A DNA stretch of 64,000 nt from Streptococcaceae bacterium AF54-32pH5A (GCA_027682205.1 JAQDAD010000002.1:81953-145952), one strand, 5' to 3'. Shown: positions 18,562 through 27,930, counted from the stretch's first letter. Notes: generated by a model from the letters alone, not told the origin. Program-made: numbers and translations.

Positions 18562-19491
18562 ATGAAAAAGTTTTCAAAGACCTTGAGAGATAACTGGATT
18601 TTTCTCTTGATGGTTTTACCAGGGGCACTTTGGTTGATTCTATTCTTCTACATCCCAGTATTTGGAAATGTGGTCGCCTTCAAAGACTACCATATGAGTG
18701 GTGAAGGATTTATCCACAGTATTATGAATAGTAAGTGGGTCGGTCTCGATAACTTTAAGTTCTTGTTTAGTTCTAAAGATGCTTTTATTATCACTCGTAA
18801 TACCGTTCTTTACAACCTTGGATTTATCTTTATCGGTTTGATTGTGTCGGTGGGTATTGCTATCATCCTCAGCGAGCTTCGTTCTAAGAGAATGGTTAAA
18901 ATCTTCCAAACATCTATGTTATTCCCTTACTTCTTGTCATGGGTTATCATCAGTTTCTTTACAGATGCTTTCCTAAACATTGACAAAGGGGTTATCAACC
19001 GTTTCTTGGAAACCGTTGGCATGAAGGAAGTCAACTTCTACGCTGACTTAGGCATTTGGCCATATCTCCTCCTTTTCCTAGGTATCTGGAAAGGCTTCGG
19101 ATATAGCAGTGTCATGTACTATGCAACGATCATGGGAATTGACCCAACCTACTACGAAGCAGCAACAGTGGACGGGGCTAGCAAGTGGCAACGGATTCGC
19201 AACGTAACCATTCCACAGTTGACTCCACTTGTAACAGTTTTGACCATCCTTGCAGTCGGAAACATCTTCCGCGCAGACTTTGGTCTTTTCTACCAAATCC
19301 CGCACAATGCTGGTCAGCTTTACAATGTAACCAACGTTTTGGACGTATATGTTTTTAATGGTTTGACTCAGACAGCAGATATCGGTATGGCTTCAGCAGC
19401 CGGTCTTTACCAATCCGTTGTCGGTTTGATACTGGTTATCCTATCAAACTTGCTTGCAAGACGAGTCGATCCAAACTCAGCTTTATTCTAG
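18562..19491 (+). CDS. ngtP1: N-glycan ABC transporter permease 1
   Basis: The 309-residue permease has about six membrane segments and the cytoplasmic EAA loop EAATVDGASKWQRIRNVTIP near residue 210, which docks the ATPase. It belongs to the LplB-like CUT1 permeases. With ngtP2 and ngtS it forms an importer without its own ATPase; in streptococci the shared MsmK ATPase energises such systems. The name follows pneumococcal NgtS-P1-P2, an N-glycan importer, on the basis of adjacency to the N-glycan glycosidases and family resemblance. Confidence 0.85.
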   Translation: MKKFSKTLRDNWIFLLMVLPGALWLILFFYIPVFGNVVAFKDYHMSGEGFIHSIMNSKWVGLDNFKFLFSSKDAFIITRNTVLYNLGFIFIGLIVSVGIAIILSELRSKRMVKIFQTSMLFPYFLSWVIISFFTDAFLNIDKGVINRFLETVGMKEVNFYADLGIWPYLLLFLGIWKGFGYSSVMYYATIMGIDPTYYEAATVDGASKWQRIRNVTIPQLTPLVTVLTILAVGNIFRADFGLFYQIPHNAGQLYNVTNVLDVYVFNGLTQTADIGMASAAGLYQSVVGLILVILSNLLARRVDPNSALF

Positions 19492-19504
19492 AAAGGAGGA
19501 GAAT

Positions 19505-20428
19505 ATGGCAGAAAAGAAAATTAAAAAAGAAAAAATCGATAATGTCGGCATTCACTCCTTTAGTAAGAAGGCAGATATCTTCTTTAGTATCATCTCTGGT
19601 TTGATTGCTCTTTCTTGTATCTTGCCCTTTATCTTCGTTATCATCATTTCGGTGACAGACGAAAAGAGCATTCTCCAGTATGGGTATAGCTTTTTCCCAT
19701 CAAAGTTTGGATTAGATGGCTTTGAGTTTTTGGCTCAGTTTAAAGATAAGATTTTACAAGCGCTCTTTATCTCAGTCTTTGTAACAGTAGTCGGGACAGT
19801 GACCAACGTCTTCATCACAACCACCTATGCCTACGCCATCTCACGGACAACCTTTAAGTACCGCAGATTCTTTACTATCTTTGCCCTTCTTAGTATGTTG
19901 TTCAATGCTGGTTTGGTTCCAGGCTATATCGTGGTCACTCGTTTGCTTCAACTTGGTGATACCGTTTGGGCCTTGATTGTTCCCATGCTCCTTTCACCAT
20001 TCAACATCATCTTGATGCGTTCCTTCTTCAAGAAGACCATTCCAGAAGCCATTCTGGAGTCCGCTCGTATCGATGGTGCTAGTGAAGCCCGGATCTTCTT
20101 CCAAATCTGTTTACCCTTGTCGCTACCAGGTATCGCAACTATCACGCTTTTGACAGCTCTTGGTTTCTGGAACGACTGGTTCAACGCCCTTCTTTACATC
20201 AAGAGTGACAACTTGTATCCATTACAGTATTTGCTCATGCAAATTCAACAAAATATGGACTACATTGCCAAAGCAGTCGGCCTTTCTGGTCAACTGGGAG
20301 TCGCTCTTCCAAAGGAAACAGGACGTATGGCCATGGTTGTGGTTGCAACCCTTCCGATTGCAATTCTGTATCCATTCTTCCAACGCTACTTTGTAAAAGG
20401 TTTGACCATCGGTGGTGTGAAAGAATAG
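19505..20428 (+). CDS. ngtP2: N-glycan ABC transporter permease 2
   Basis: The 307-residue partner permease is of the CUT1 type, with the EAA loop ESARIDGASEARIFFQICLP near residue 200 and six predicted membrane segments. The start is the ATG at 19505, immediately after AAAGGAGGAGAAT; the longer frame from 19454 would read through the ngtP1 end. It lies 13 bp after ngtP1 and is co-transcribed with ngtS. Confidence 0.85.
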   Translation: MAEKKIKKEKIDNVGIHSFSKKADIFFSIISGLIALSCILPFIFVIIISVTDEKSILQYGYSFFPSKFGLDGFEFLAQFKDKILQALFISVFVTVVGTVTNVFITTTYAYAISRTTFKYRRFFTIFALLSMLFNAGLVPGYIVVTRLLQLGDTVWALIVPMLLSPFNIILMRSFFKKTIPEAILESARIDGASEARIFFQICLPLSLPGIATITLLTALGFWNDWFNALLYIKSDNLYPLQYLLMQIQQNMDYIAKAVGLSGQLGVALPKETGRMAMVVVATLPIAILYPFFQRYFVKGLTIGGVKE

Positions 20429-20535
20429 TACTTGCTGAGAAACACCGTTTCTCACTTCCCAACTTCATCTTAGTGGCTGAAGTTACAATCATTAAATCGT
20501 TTATAAGTTTAAAAATAAAAAAAGGAGTTTTTATC

Positions 20536-22020
20536 ATGAAAAACTGGAAAAAATATGCTTTTGCATCTGCTAGCGTAGTCGCTTTGGCTGCAAGTCTTGC
20601 TGCTTGTGGAAACCTTTCAGGTAACAACAAAAAAGCTGCAGACTCAGGATCAGGAGAAAAACCTGTTATCAAAATGTATCAAATCGGTGACAAACCAGAC
20701 AACTTGGATGAATTGCTAGAAAATGCAAACAAAATCATCGAAGAAAAAGTTGGTGCTAAATTGGATATCCAATACCTTGGATGGGGTGACTACGGTAAGA
20801 AAATGTCAGTTATCACATCATCAGGTGAAAACTACGATATCGCTTTTGCAGATAACTACATCGTAAACGCGCAAAAAGGTGCTTATGCTGACTTGACAGA
20901 ATTGTACAAGAAAGAAGGAGCAGAGCTTTATAAAGCACTTGACCCAGCTTACATCAAAGGGAACACTGTAAACGGCAAGATCTACGCTGTTCCAGTTGCG
21001 GCTAACGTTGCATCTTCACAAAACTTTGCCTTCAACGGAACTCTTCTTGCTAAATATGGTATCGACATTTCAGGTGTAAACTCATACGAAACACTTGAAC
21101 CAGTCTTGAAACAAATCAAAGAAAAAGCTCCAGATGTAGTACCATTTGCAGTTACTAAAAACTTTATCCCTTCTGAAAACTTTGACTACCCAGTAGCAAA
21201 CGGACTTCCATTCGTTATCGACCTTGAAGGGGATACTACTAAGATCGTAAACCGTTACGACGTTCCTCGTTTCAAAGAACACTTGAAGACTCTTCACAAA
21301 TTCTACGAAGCAGGATACATTCCAAAAGACGTAGCAACAAGCGACACTTCATTTGACCTTCAACAAGACAATTGGTTCGTTCGTGAAGAAACGGTAGGAC
21401 CAGCTGACTACGGTAACAGCTTGCTCTCACGTGTTGCTAACAAAGACATCCAAATCAAACCATTCACTAACTTTATCAAGAAAAACCAAACAACACAAGT
21501 TGCTAACTTTGTCATCTCAAACAACTCTAAGAACAAAGAAAAATCAATGGAAGTGTTGAACCTCTTGAACACTAACCCAGAACTCTTGAACGGTCTTGTA
21601 TACGGTCCAGAAGGCAAGAACTGGGAAAAAGTTGAAGGTAAAGAAAACCGTGTACGTGTCCTTGATGCCTACAAAGGAAATACTCACATGTCAGGTTGGA
21701 ACACAGGTAACAACTGGATCCTTTACATCAACGAAAACGTTACAGACCAACAAATCGAAGATTCTAAGAAACAATTGGCAGAAGCTAAAGAATCTCCAGC
21801 GCTTGGATTCATCTTTAACACTGATAGCGTAAAATCTGAAATCTCTGCAATCACTAACACAATGCAACAATTCGATACAGCTATCAACACTGGTACTGTA
21901 GACCCAGATAAAGCTATTCCAGAATTGATGGAAAAATTGAAATCTGAAGGTGCATACCAAAAAGTATTGGATGAAATGCAAAAACAATACGACGAATTCT
22001 TGAAAAGCAAAAAATCATAA
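20536..22020 (+). CDS. ngtS: N-glycan-binding lipoprotein of the ABC transporter
   Basis: The 494-residue extracellular solute-binding protein has a signal peptide ending in the lipobox SLAAC (cysteine at 24), followed by a polar linker. The mature part has the large CUT1-type (LplA/YtcQ-like) binding fold. It should capture N-glycan fragments released from host glycoproteins by a surface endoglycosidase and pass them to NgtP1/P2. The start is the ATG at 20536 after AAAGGAGTTTTTATC; the upstream in-frame ATG at 20473 has no signal-peptide logic. Codon use is that of a highly expressed gene. Confidence 0.85.
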   Translation: MKNWKKYAFASASVVALAASLAACGNLSGNNKKAADSGSGEKPVIKMYQIGDKPDNLDELLENANKIIEEKVGAKLDIQYLGWGDYGKKMSVITSSGENYDIAFADNYIVNAQKGAYADLTELYKKEGAELYKALDPAYIKGNTVNGKIYAVPVAANVASSQNFAFNGTLLAKYGIDISGVNSYETLEPVLKQIKEKAPDVVPFAVTKNFIPSENFDYPVANGLPFVIDLEGDTTKIVNRYDVPRFKEHLKTLHKFYEAGYIPKDVATSDTSFDLQQDNWFVREETVGPADYGNSLLSRVANKDIQIKPFTNFIKKNQTTQVANFVISNNSKNKEKSMEVLNLLNTNPELLNGLVYGPEGKNWEKVEGKENRVRVLDAYKGNTHMSGWNTGNNWILYINENVTDQQIEDSKKQLAEAKESPALGFIFNTDSVKSEISAITNTMQQFDTAINTGTVDPDKAIPELMEKLKSEGAYQKVLDEMQKQYDEFLKSKKS

Positions 22021-22063
22021 GATAAACTGATTTCGTGTATTCATTCCTAATTCCTAAAAATAC

Positions 22064-22109
22064 AATCACTGCCTTCCCTAGTTCTCTAGGGGAGGTAGTG
22101 ATTCTTTTT
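22064..22109 (+). terminator. Terminator after ngtS
   Basis: AATCACTGCC pairs with GGTAGTGATT (one G-U pair), with further pairing of TCCC to GGGG inside, then CTTTTTA. Confidence 0.85.
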
Positions 22110-22182
22110 AGGGCAAATGCATATAATTATCTGCATTTGTATCTAGATATTTGCTCTTACATATAACATTGGACACAGACAT

Positions 22183-22872
22183 ATGAAAAAATACCATCTT
22201 ATTTTAAAAAGTAGTGCAATTTTATCCTATCTATTTTTCGTATTTGGCCTTTCTCAGCTAACGCTTATCGTCCAAAATTATTGGCAATTTTCTTCTCAGG
22301 TAGGAAATTTTTTCTGGATTCGAAATCTCTTGAGTTTGCTATTTAGTGGAGTCATGATTTGGATTCTTGTTAAGACAGGCCATGGTTATCTTTTTCGCAT
22401 TCCAAGAAAAAAATGGCTTTGGTATTCGATTTTGACAGTATTAGTGGTAGTGGTCCATATCTCTTTTAACGTTCAGACAGCTAAACATGTTCAGTCAACT
22501 GCTGAAGGTTGGGCCGTATTGATTGGTTATAGTGAAACCAATTTTGCTGAGCTAGGTATCTATATAACTCTGTTCTTTCTAGTGCCACTGATGGAAGAAT
22601 TGATCTATAGGGGTTTGTTTCAACATGCTTTCTTTAAACATTCGCGATTTGGCCTTGATTTGCTTCTTCCTTCCATTTTGTTTGCTCTTCCTCATTTTTC
22701 AAGTCTGCCTAGTCTGTTAGATATTTTCGTTTTTACAACATTTGGAATCATTTTTGCTGGTTTGACACGCTATACCAAGAGCATTTATCCATCCTATGCG
22801 GTGCATGTGATCAATAATATTGTCGCGACTTTACCATTTTTGATGACTTTTTTACACAGGGTATTTGGGTAA
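22183..22872 (+). CDS. CPBP family intramembrane metalloprotease
   Basis: The 229-residue membrane protein has the three CPBP (Abi/CAAX protease-like) motifs: MEELIYRGLF, the His of FALPHFSSL, and HVINNIVA near the C-terminus. These supply the catalytic glutamates and histidines in the membrane. Members in lactic acid bacteria often give self-immunity to bacteriocins. It precedes a bacteriocin-immunity-like gene by 58 bp in the same orientation, which fits such a role. No strong Shine-Dalgarno precedes the ATG. Confidence 0.8.
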   Translation: MKKYHLILKSSAILSYLFFVFGLSQLTLIVQNYWQFSSQVGNFFWIRNLLSLLFSGVMIWILVKTGHGYLFRIPRKKWLWYSILTVLVVVVHISFNVQTAKHVQSTAEGWAVLIGYSETNFAELGIYITLFFLVPLMEELIYRGLFQHAFFKHSRFGLDLLLPSILFALPHFSSLPSLLDIFVFTTFGIIFAGLTRYTKSIYPSYAVHVINNIVATLPFLMTFLHRVFG

Positions 22873-22930
22873 AATATTGGTACGAGAGTAAGAATTATAG
22901 TTTATCAAGTATTTCAGGAGGAAAATAAGA

Positions 22931-23227
22931 ATGACATCAATAAAATGGTTTGCAGGAGGACGTGAAAGGCGTTGTGAAGCGATGACTATCATAGATTATC
23001 TACTGGAAGATATAAAGGATGTGCCTCAACTGACTCCCTTGAAAAATCAGTTAGTGATTTATAAAAGACGCTTAGAGGACGATGGGACTTCTACTCCGTT
23101 TATATTGAGTCAAATGAATGTTGACATCTCACGTGTGTTAATTGACAATAAGCTGATTTTGTCAGGAAGTCAAGCTGAGCAGATTAAAAAATTGAGAGGA
23201 TTATCTGCGATTCGGTATGGTTACTGA
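22931..23227 (+). CDS. Bacteriocin immunity protein (enterocin A immunity type)
   Basis: The 98-residue basic helical protein opens with the pattern KWFAGGRERRCEAMTIIDYLL and ends with LRGLSAIRYGY, which I recognise from the pneumococcal Blp/EntA-type immunity proteins. Such proteins sit at the inner membrane and block the mannose-PTS receptor complex targeted by class IIa-like bacteriocins. AGGAGGAAAATAAGA precedes the ATG. No bacteriocin precursor with a double-glycine leader is visible nearby, so it is an orphan immunity gene. Confidence 0.75.
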   Translation: MTSIKWFAGGRERRCEAMTIIDYLLEDIKDVPQLTPLKNQLVIYKRRLEDDGTSTPFILSQMNVDISRVLIDNKLILSGSQAEQIKKLRGLSAIRYGY

Positions 23228-23273
23228 TAAAGTGCAGTGGCAGATCTCTCTATATAATTTCCGGTCAAATAAA

Positions 23274-23302
23274 TTGCAATCACTTTCCCAAGTGGGTATA
23301 CT
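23274..23302 (+). promoter_or_regulatory. Promoter of trhO
   Basis: TTGCAA (23274-23279), 17 bases, then TATACT (23297-23302). A second TATAGT follows at 23305-23310. Transcription would begin near 23309, leaving the upstream in-frame ATG at 23314 without room for a ribosome-binding site and supporting the start at 23359. Confidence 0.7.
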
Positions 23303-23358
23303 AGTATAGTTAGATGAAAAATTCTGAAAATTTAAGAATAGAAAAGAGAACAAATCTT

Positions 23359-24345
23359 ATGGCAAAAGATATTCGTGTCTTACTTTACTACCTCTATACT
23401 CCAATTGAAAATGCAGAGCAATTTGCGGCAGATCACTTAGCTTTCTGTAAATCAATCGGCCTCAAAGGTCGTATCCTAGTCGCTGACGAGGGAATCAACG
23501 GAACCGTTTCGGGTGACTACGAAACAACTCAAAAATACATGGACTACGTTCACAGCCTCCCAGGAATGGAAGACCTCTGGTTCAAGATTGACGAAGAAAA
23601 TGAACAAGCCTTCAAGAAGATGTTTGTTCGCTACAAGAAAGAAATTGTCCACCTTGGTTTGGAAGACAACGACTTTGACAACGACATCAACCCACTTGAA
23701 ACAACAGGTGCTTACTTGTCTCCAAAAGAGTTCAAAGAAGCCCTTCTTGACGAAGATACAGTTGTCCTTGATACACGTAACGATTATGAGTACGACCTAG
23801 GACACTTCCGTGGAGCTATTCGCCCAGACATCCGCAACTTCCGTGAGTTGCCACAATGGGTCCGTGATAACAAGGAAAAATTCATGGACAAGCGTGTCGT
23901 GGTTTACTGTACAGGTGGTGTTCGCTGTGAGAAATTCTCTGGTTGGATGGTCCGTGAAGGCTACAAAGATGTCGGTCAATTGCATGGAGGAATCGCAACT
24001 TATGGTAAAGACCCAGAAGTCCAAGGTGAACTTTGGGATGGGAAAATGTACGTCTTTGACGAGCGTATCGCAGTTGATGTTAACCATGTCAACCCAACCA
24101 TCGTAGGGAAAGACTGGTTTGATGGAACACCATGTGAACGTTATGTCAACTGTGGAAATCCCTTCTGTAACCGTCGTATCCTAACATCAGAAGAAAATGA
24201 AGACAAGTACCTTCGTGGATGCTCACACGAGTGTCGTGTTCACCCACGCAACCGCTATGTTTCAGAAAATGAGTTGACACAAGCAGAAGTGATCGAGCGC
24301 CTAGCTGCAATCGGTGAAAGCTTGGATCAAGCAGCTACTGTATAA
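23359..24345 (+). CDS. trhO: tRNA uridine(34) hydroxylase, rhodanese family
   Basis: The 328-residue protein has an N-terminal acylphosphatase-like domain, a rhodanese domain with the active-site loop [14 protein letters not shown] (about residues 179-192), and a C-terminal cysteine-rich segment ([28 protein letters not shown]). It makes 5-hydroxyuridine at the wobble position of tRNAs. The start [13 protein letters not shown] gives the family's usual length; the longer frame adds 15 unconserved residues. Confidence 0.93.
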   Translation: MAKDIRVLLYYLYTPIENAEQFAADHLAFCKSIGLKGRILVADEGINGTVSGDYETTQKYMDYVHSLPGMEDLWFKIDEENEQAFKKMFVRYKKEIVHLGLEDNDFDNDINPLETTGAYLSPKEFKEALLDEDTVVLDTRNDYEYDLGHFRGAIRPDIRNFRELPQWVRDNKEKFMDKRVVVYCTGGVRCEKFSGWMVREGYKDVGQLHGGIATYGKDPEVQGELWDGKMYVFDERIAVDVNHVNPTIVGKDWFDGTPCERYVNCGNPFCNRRILTSEENEDKYLRGCSHECRVHPRNRYVSENELTQAEVIERLAAIGESLDQAATV

Positions 24346-24348
24346 CAT

Positions 24349-24374
24349 CAAACAGTCCTTAGGGGCTGTTTTTC
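24349..24374 (+). terminator. Terminator after trhO
   Basis: AAACAG pairs with CTGTTT, with CC/GG pairing inside, followed by TT. Confidence 0.75.
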
Positions 24375-24430
24375 TATGCTTTTTATCTAAAAATCTAAAG
24401 TTTGTTTCTGTATCTTTCAGGAAAATAGGT

Positions 24431-24453
24431 TATACTATATGTAAACGATTTCA
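24431..24453 (+). promoter_or_regulatory. -10 box with overlapping cre site
   Basis: TATACT (24431-24436) is followed at once by ATGTAAACGATTTCA (24439-24453), a perfect match to the cre consensus, and then by the AAAGGAGG of the next gene. The -35 is weak. This puts the downstream unrecognised gene under probable CcpA repression. Confidence 0.7.
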
Positions 24454-24466
24454 AAGGAGGCCAGTT

Positions 24467-25327
24467 ATGGCGAAAACATTTTTTATCCCAAATAAAGAAA
24501 GCATTCTAGGACAACAGGAGATTTTGACTGCCAAGTCCATCTTGTCCTTGGTGGAGGGCTTGGAGTCACACAGTTATGATGCGGTCTATCTCCGTCAGCC
24601 TCTTAACCGTCTCGAGTATATCGAGTGTGGGATTGTAGGCCAGTCGCAATTTCTCTTCAAGGTCAACTATGCGGATAGTCGAAAAGGTTATCAAGTGGTG
24701 ATTCCAGATTTCCTTACTAGAGCGGACTGGGAGATTGTAGAGACTCTCCTCCAGGCCCTATCTGGCAAGTTGGGGCAAGCGGTAGAAGGGCTAGAAGGAT
24801 TTGACTTTGAAACCTATTTCCGAGAAACGGTCAAGCATTATCTAGCTGATAAGGCGACTCGTTTAGTATATTGCCAAGGGCTCTTGTCCCCTATCTATCT
24901 CAATAAGGAATACCTCGAGAGCTTTTTAGCAGAGGATGGATTGGCACGTTTTGAAGGGTTGGTCAAGAAGGTTCAAGGCTCTGATGCCTACCTTGCCAGT
25001 GTGAAATTTTACCCAGATGCTCAAGGCAAGGTGCACGGTATCTATCACCTGGCCCAGGGAGTCAAGACGATTTTGCCAAAGGAACCCTTTGTACCAGCTC
25101 CTTATACCGAGCAGCTGGCGGGCAAGGAGCTTGTTTGGGAGATTGACCTAGTGAAGATTTCTGGTGATGGCTCAAAAGCAGAAGACTATGAAGCAATCGC
25201 TCGTTTGGATTATACAAAATTCCTAGAGTCACTACCAAAAGCATTTTATCAGCAATTAGATGCCAATCAATTAGAAGTACAACCCATCCTAGGACAAGAT
25301 TTTGAAGGATTGGCAACCATCAAGTAG
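24467..25327 (+). CDS. Conserved streptococcal protein of unknown function
   Basis: The 286-residue soluble protein opens MAKTFFIPNKESILGQQ. I do not recognise it with certainty; it may be a DUF4299-type protein. It is mixed alpha/beta, with no signal peptide, membrane segment or catalytic motif that I can see. The start at 24467 follows AAAGGAGG with 7-base spacing; the longer frame from 24314 overlaps the end of trhO and is spurious. The probable cre site just upstream suggests carbon-responsive expression. Confidence 0.75.
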   Translation: MAKTFFIPNKESILGQQEILTAKSILSLVEGLESHSYDAVYLRQPLNRLEYIECGIVGQSQFLFKVNYADSRKGYQVVIPDFLTRADWEIVETLLQALSGKLGQAVEGLEGFDFETYFRETVKHYLADKATRLVYCQGLLSPIYLNKEYLESFLAEDGLARFEGLVKKVQGSDAYLASVKFYPDAQGKVHGIYHLAQGVKTILPKEPFVPAPYTEQLAGKELVWEIDLVKISGDGSKAEDYEAIARLDYTKFLESLPKAFYQQLDANQLEVQPILGQDFEGLATIK

Positions 25328-25353
25328 ACACTGTCCAAAAAAGAGTAAGCATA

Positions 25354-25387
25354 AAAATCCCTGTCATTAACAAATGGCAGGGATTTT
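25354..25387. terminator. Bidirectional terminator between convergent genes
   Basis: AAAATCCCTGTCATT pairs with AATGGCAGGGATTTT (one G-U pair) around a 4-base loop. It serves the gene ending at 25327 and the minus-strand gene ending at 25390. Confidence 0.9.
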
Positions 25388-25389
25388 GG

Positions 25390-26352
25390 TTAAAAGAATG
25401 TCAGGATGCGAAGGTAGTCCACTGTCAGCGCGAGCTCTGCTATGAAGAAGGGCAAGAGAATGGCACCATCAAGTAAGACAGCTAACAAGAATCGATAAAA
25501 TGGGTCGAGGCTACTGGTCTTACTTGGCTTGCTAATCACAAAGAGATTGGCAAGGGCAAAGATGGCCATGCTTAGAAGGGTGAGGATGCCAGCAAATCGT
25601 AAGCCACCAAAGAGTGCAAAGAAACTTGCTAGAGCTGTTAGGACAAGTGGGATAGCAAAGAGTCTGCTATACCGATCAAAGGCTTCCTGGAATGTGAAGT
25701 CGCTCTCCTGGTCCAGCACACGTCGGACAGTAAAGCCTCCCAAAATGATGGAAAAGTAAAATAGAGCGCTAGCGACCAGAATCGAAAGTCCAGCAAAGAG
25801 ATCTAAAGGTGGGAGCTGATTAGGAGAACTATTAGCAATAGAGACCATATAGCCATAGTAGAGGCGCTTGATATGATAGATACTAAAGAAAAGGTTGATT
25901 GACGACAGCAAGGTGAGTAGGGCAAAGACACTGTAACGATGCTTTTGGTCCGTATTCTTGCTGGCAGTTGGCTCTTGGATAGCGTCCAGCAGCCAAGTCC
26001 AAAATAGTGCGATTTCTTCTTTGAATCGGGCAGTTTTGCGGGGGTCAATGTCTGGGATATAGGGGCTTTCTAAAGCTTTGCTGAGGATGCTTTTCTCTTT
26101 TACAGAGTTTTCTTGGTTGCGTTTCTCTTCAGCTTTCCCTTCTCCCTCTTCCTCAGTTTGGGTTTCCTCCATTATTTGAGGAGCTTCCTCCTCATGCGTT
26201 TCCAACTCTTTAGGTGAGACAGGTGTTTCTTCGCTTGTTTGTGGTTCAGTCTCCACAGTTTCCGAAGTCTCTGGTTGGTCGGGTTGGATTTCCGATTTCG
26301 TCTGAGGTAATTTCTTCTCTAGGTCGGCACTTTCAAACCATTCTTGTGTCAT
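25390..26352 (-). CDS. Membrane protein with acidic disordered N-terminus
   Basis: The 320-residue protein has an N-terminal half (about residues 1-120) that is very rich in Glu, Thr, Pro and Gln and probably disordered. The C-terminal half has four or five membrane segments (FALLTLLSSINLFFSIYHI, LFAGLSILVASALFYFSII, further hydrophobic stretches). The start MTQEWFESADLEKK follows AAAAAAGGAGGTTCCACC. I recognise it only as a conserved streptococcal membrane protein. It is convergent with its left neighbour. Confidence 0.75.
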   Translation of the reverse strand: MTQEWFESADLEKKLPQTKSEIQPDQPETSETVETEPQTSEETPVSPKELETHEEEAPQIMEETQTEEEGEGKAEEKRNQENSVKEKSILSKALESPYIPDIDPRKTARFKEEIALFWTWLLDAIQEPTASKNTDQKHRYSVFALLTLLSSINLFFSIYHIKRLYYGYMVSIANSSPNQLPPLDLFAGLSILVASALFYFSIILGGFTVRRVLDQESDFTFQEAFDRYSRLFAIPLVLTALASFFALFGGLRFAGILTLLSMAIFALANLFVISKPSKTSSLDPFYRFLLAVLLDGAILLPFFIAELALTVDYLRILTFF

Positions 26353-26414
26353 GGTGGAACCTCCTTTTTTATGGTCGTTTTCTATTTTTAGATTAGCAGA
26401 TGAAAGCGCTTTTG

Positions 26415-27344
26415 TCAATGATTGCTAGGTGGAGCAGAGTACTCTTCTTTTGGTAGGTAGATATCTTGGTTGGCTTTTGCAATGAGTAGGTCCTTGACAT
26501 CGGCTTTTTCCGTTTTATAAGGGTTGGCAAGTTCATTCTCTTTTTGTCCACGATGTTCTTCTTTGGGTTTACGATAGATACCGCCATGCTGAGAAGAAAT
26601 ATCTAGATTGATACGGTCGGTCTCTTTCTGGGAGAGAATGAGTTGTAGAGTTGAATGAGCCTCTAGCTCGACCTTGCCGTGAACTTGGATATTTTCAGCA
26701 TAGATGTGTGCTCCCTCCGTCTTGACCTGACTATCTGTCAATTCGGCATCAAAGATATTGATGATATGAGGTGCCGTTAGTGTGCTGTTCTTGATAGAAC
26801 TTTCTGTTAGTCTTAAGAGATAGCCTTTTGTTTTGATTGTCGCATTTTCAAGGTTGGCTTGACGAATATTAGTTTGTCCACGATTGGCTGAGACGGTGAT
26901 AGCTTGCAGCTTTCTTCCTTTAGGTAGGGAGAGAACGACTTCGTCAAAACGATTAGAATAGTTGCTGGCGATACGAAGTAGGCTTTCGATTCCTGAACCG
27001 AGAAAACGATGTTGGGAGGCTTGTTTATCAGTGACGGTCAGTGTTTTGTCGCTCATACCAGTAGTTAGATCGTGACGACCAGACACTGAAGGATGATAGG
27101 TGATATGGATCTTGTCATCTAGAGACTCTGTGATGGTTAGGCTATGTTCCTCAAGGGTCAAATCAAGTTTTTCCACTTCGCTTCCGAAGGTCACTTCTTC
27201 GATACGATTGTCATAGACGGGATCTTTTGACATGGCAAACAAACTTTGAATACCATTGGACTGGGCGCCTGCAATAATCATGATAAAACCAAGGATTGTA
27301 GAAACCACACCAAAAATGAGAAATCCTTTTGTCAATTTACGCAT
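26415..27344 (-). CDS. DUF4097 family envelope protein
   Basis: The 309-residue protein has one N-terminal membrane segment (FLIFGVVSTILGFIMIIAGA). A right-handed beta-helix-like DUF4097 domain follows, with repeated short strands (ATIKTKGYLLRLTESSIKNSTL). Such proteins (YvlB/LiaX relatives) accompany cell-envelope stress systems. The start MRKLTKG follows GAGGTGACAGAC. It overlaps the DUF1700 gene by 8 bases and is the third gene of the padR operon. Confidence 0.8.
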   Translation of the reverse strand: MRKLTKGFLIFGVVSTILGFIMIIAGAQSNGIQSLFAMSKDPVYDNRIEEVTFGSEVEKLDLTLEEHSLTITESLDDKIHITYHPSVSGRHDLTTGMSDKTLTVTDKQASQHRFLGSGIESLLRIASNYSNRFDEVVLSLPKGRKLQAITVSANRGQTNIRQANLENATIKTKGYLLRLTESSIKNSTLTAPHIINIFDAELTDSQVKTEGAHIYAENIQVHGKVELEAHSTLQLILSQKETDRINLDISSQHGGIYRKPKEEHRGQKENELANPYKTEKADVKDLLIAKANQDIYLPKEEYSAPPSNH

Positions 27345-27930
27345 GTCTGTCACCTCTCTTTCCTTTTTTAAGAATCCATTGCACCAAGCGGACAATCAGG
27401 AGGCCAAAGAAACGAGCTACATAGGATATGCCCAGTAGAACAAGAGAAGAAGCACCGATAGCAAGCAAACCAGCCCCGAAAATCAAGATAAAGGCGGATT
27501 TGGCTTCGACTAGGACACTAAAGCTCTCTACGATAAAGAGCCCGCCCAGTAAGATACCTGTCACAGAGACGGTAAAGAAGGCTAGAATGATGGAGGCAGC
27601 TGCGATAAAAAGCCCGATAATGGTTAAGATAATTGCAATTCCAACAGGAATTCCGATAGGAGCTGCTAGTAAGGCCAAGAGGGCAATGTGTAGCAGTTGA
27701 CGGTCATTCTTTTGAGCAGGGGCTTCATTGACTTTTTTATCGAGGAGGTTAGAGAGGACATCATGAGCCGCTTCTTTTGGTGTTCCTAGACTAGCAATGA
27801 GTTCTTCTTCACCCTCTGAACCGGCATCGTCAAATAGTTCCTTAAAGTAGTCCATAGCTTCGATGCGGTCAGCTTCAGGTAGTTTATGGAGATAGGTTTC
27901 TAACTGAGTCAGATAGTCAGTTCTTGTCAT
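27337..27930 (-). CDS. DUF1700 family membrane protein
   Basis: The 197-residue protein has the N-terminal DUF1700 helical motif (TRTDYLTQLETYLHKLPEADRIEAMDYFKELFDDAGSEGEEELI in pieces) followed by several membrane segments from about residue 80. DUF1700 proteins are typically encoded beside PadR regulators and are thought to help regulate envelope genes. It overlaps padR by 14 bases and the DUF4097 gene by 8, so the three are translationally coupled. Confidence 0.85.
   Translation of the reverse strand: MTRTDYLTQLETYLHKLPEADRIEAMDYFKELFDDAGSEGEEELIASLGTPKEAAHDVLSNLLDKKVNEAPAQKNDRQLLHIALLALLAAPIGIPVGIAIILTIIGLFIAAASIILAFFTVSVTGILLGGLFIVESFSVLVEAKSAFILIFGAGLLAIGASSLVLLGISYVARFFGLLIVRLVQWILKKGKRGDRHA

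Noticed and set aside
18709..18718. TTATCCACA inside ngtP1
   Set aside because: A single DnaA-box 9-mer within a coding sequence is expected by chance; it has no partner.
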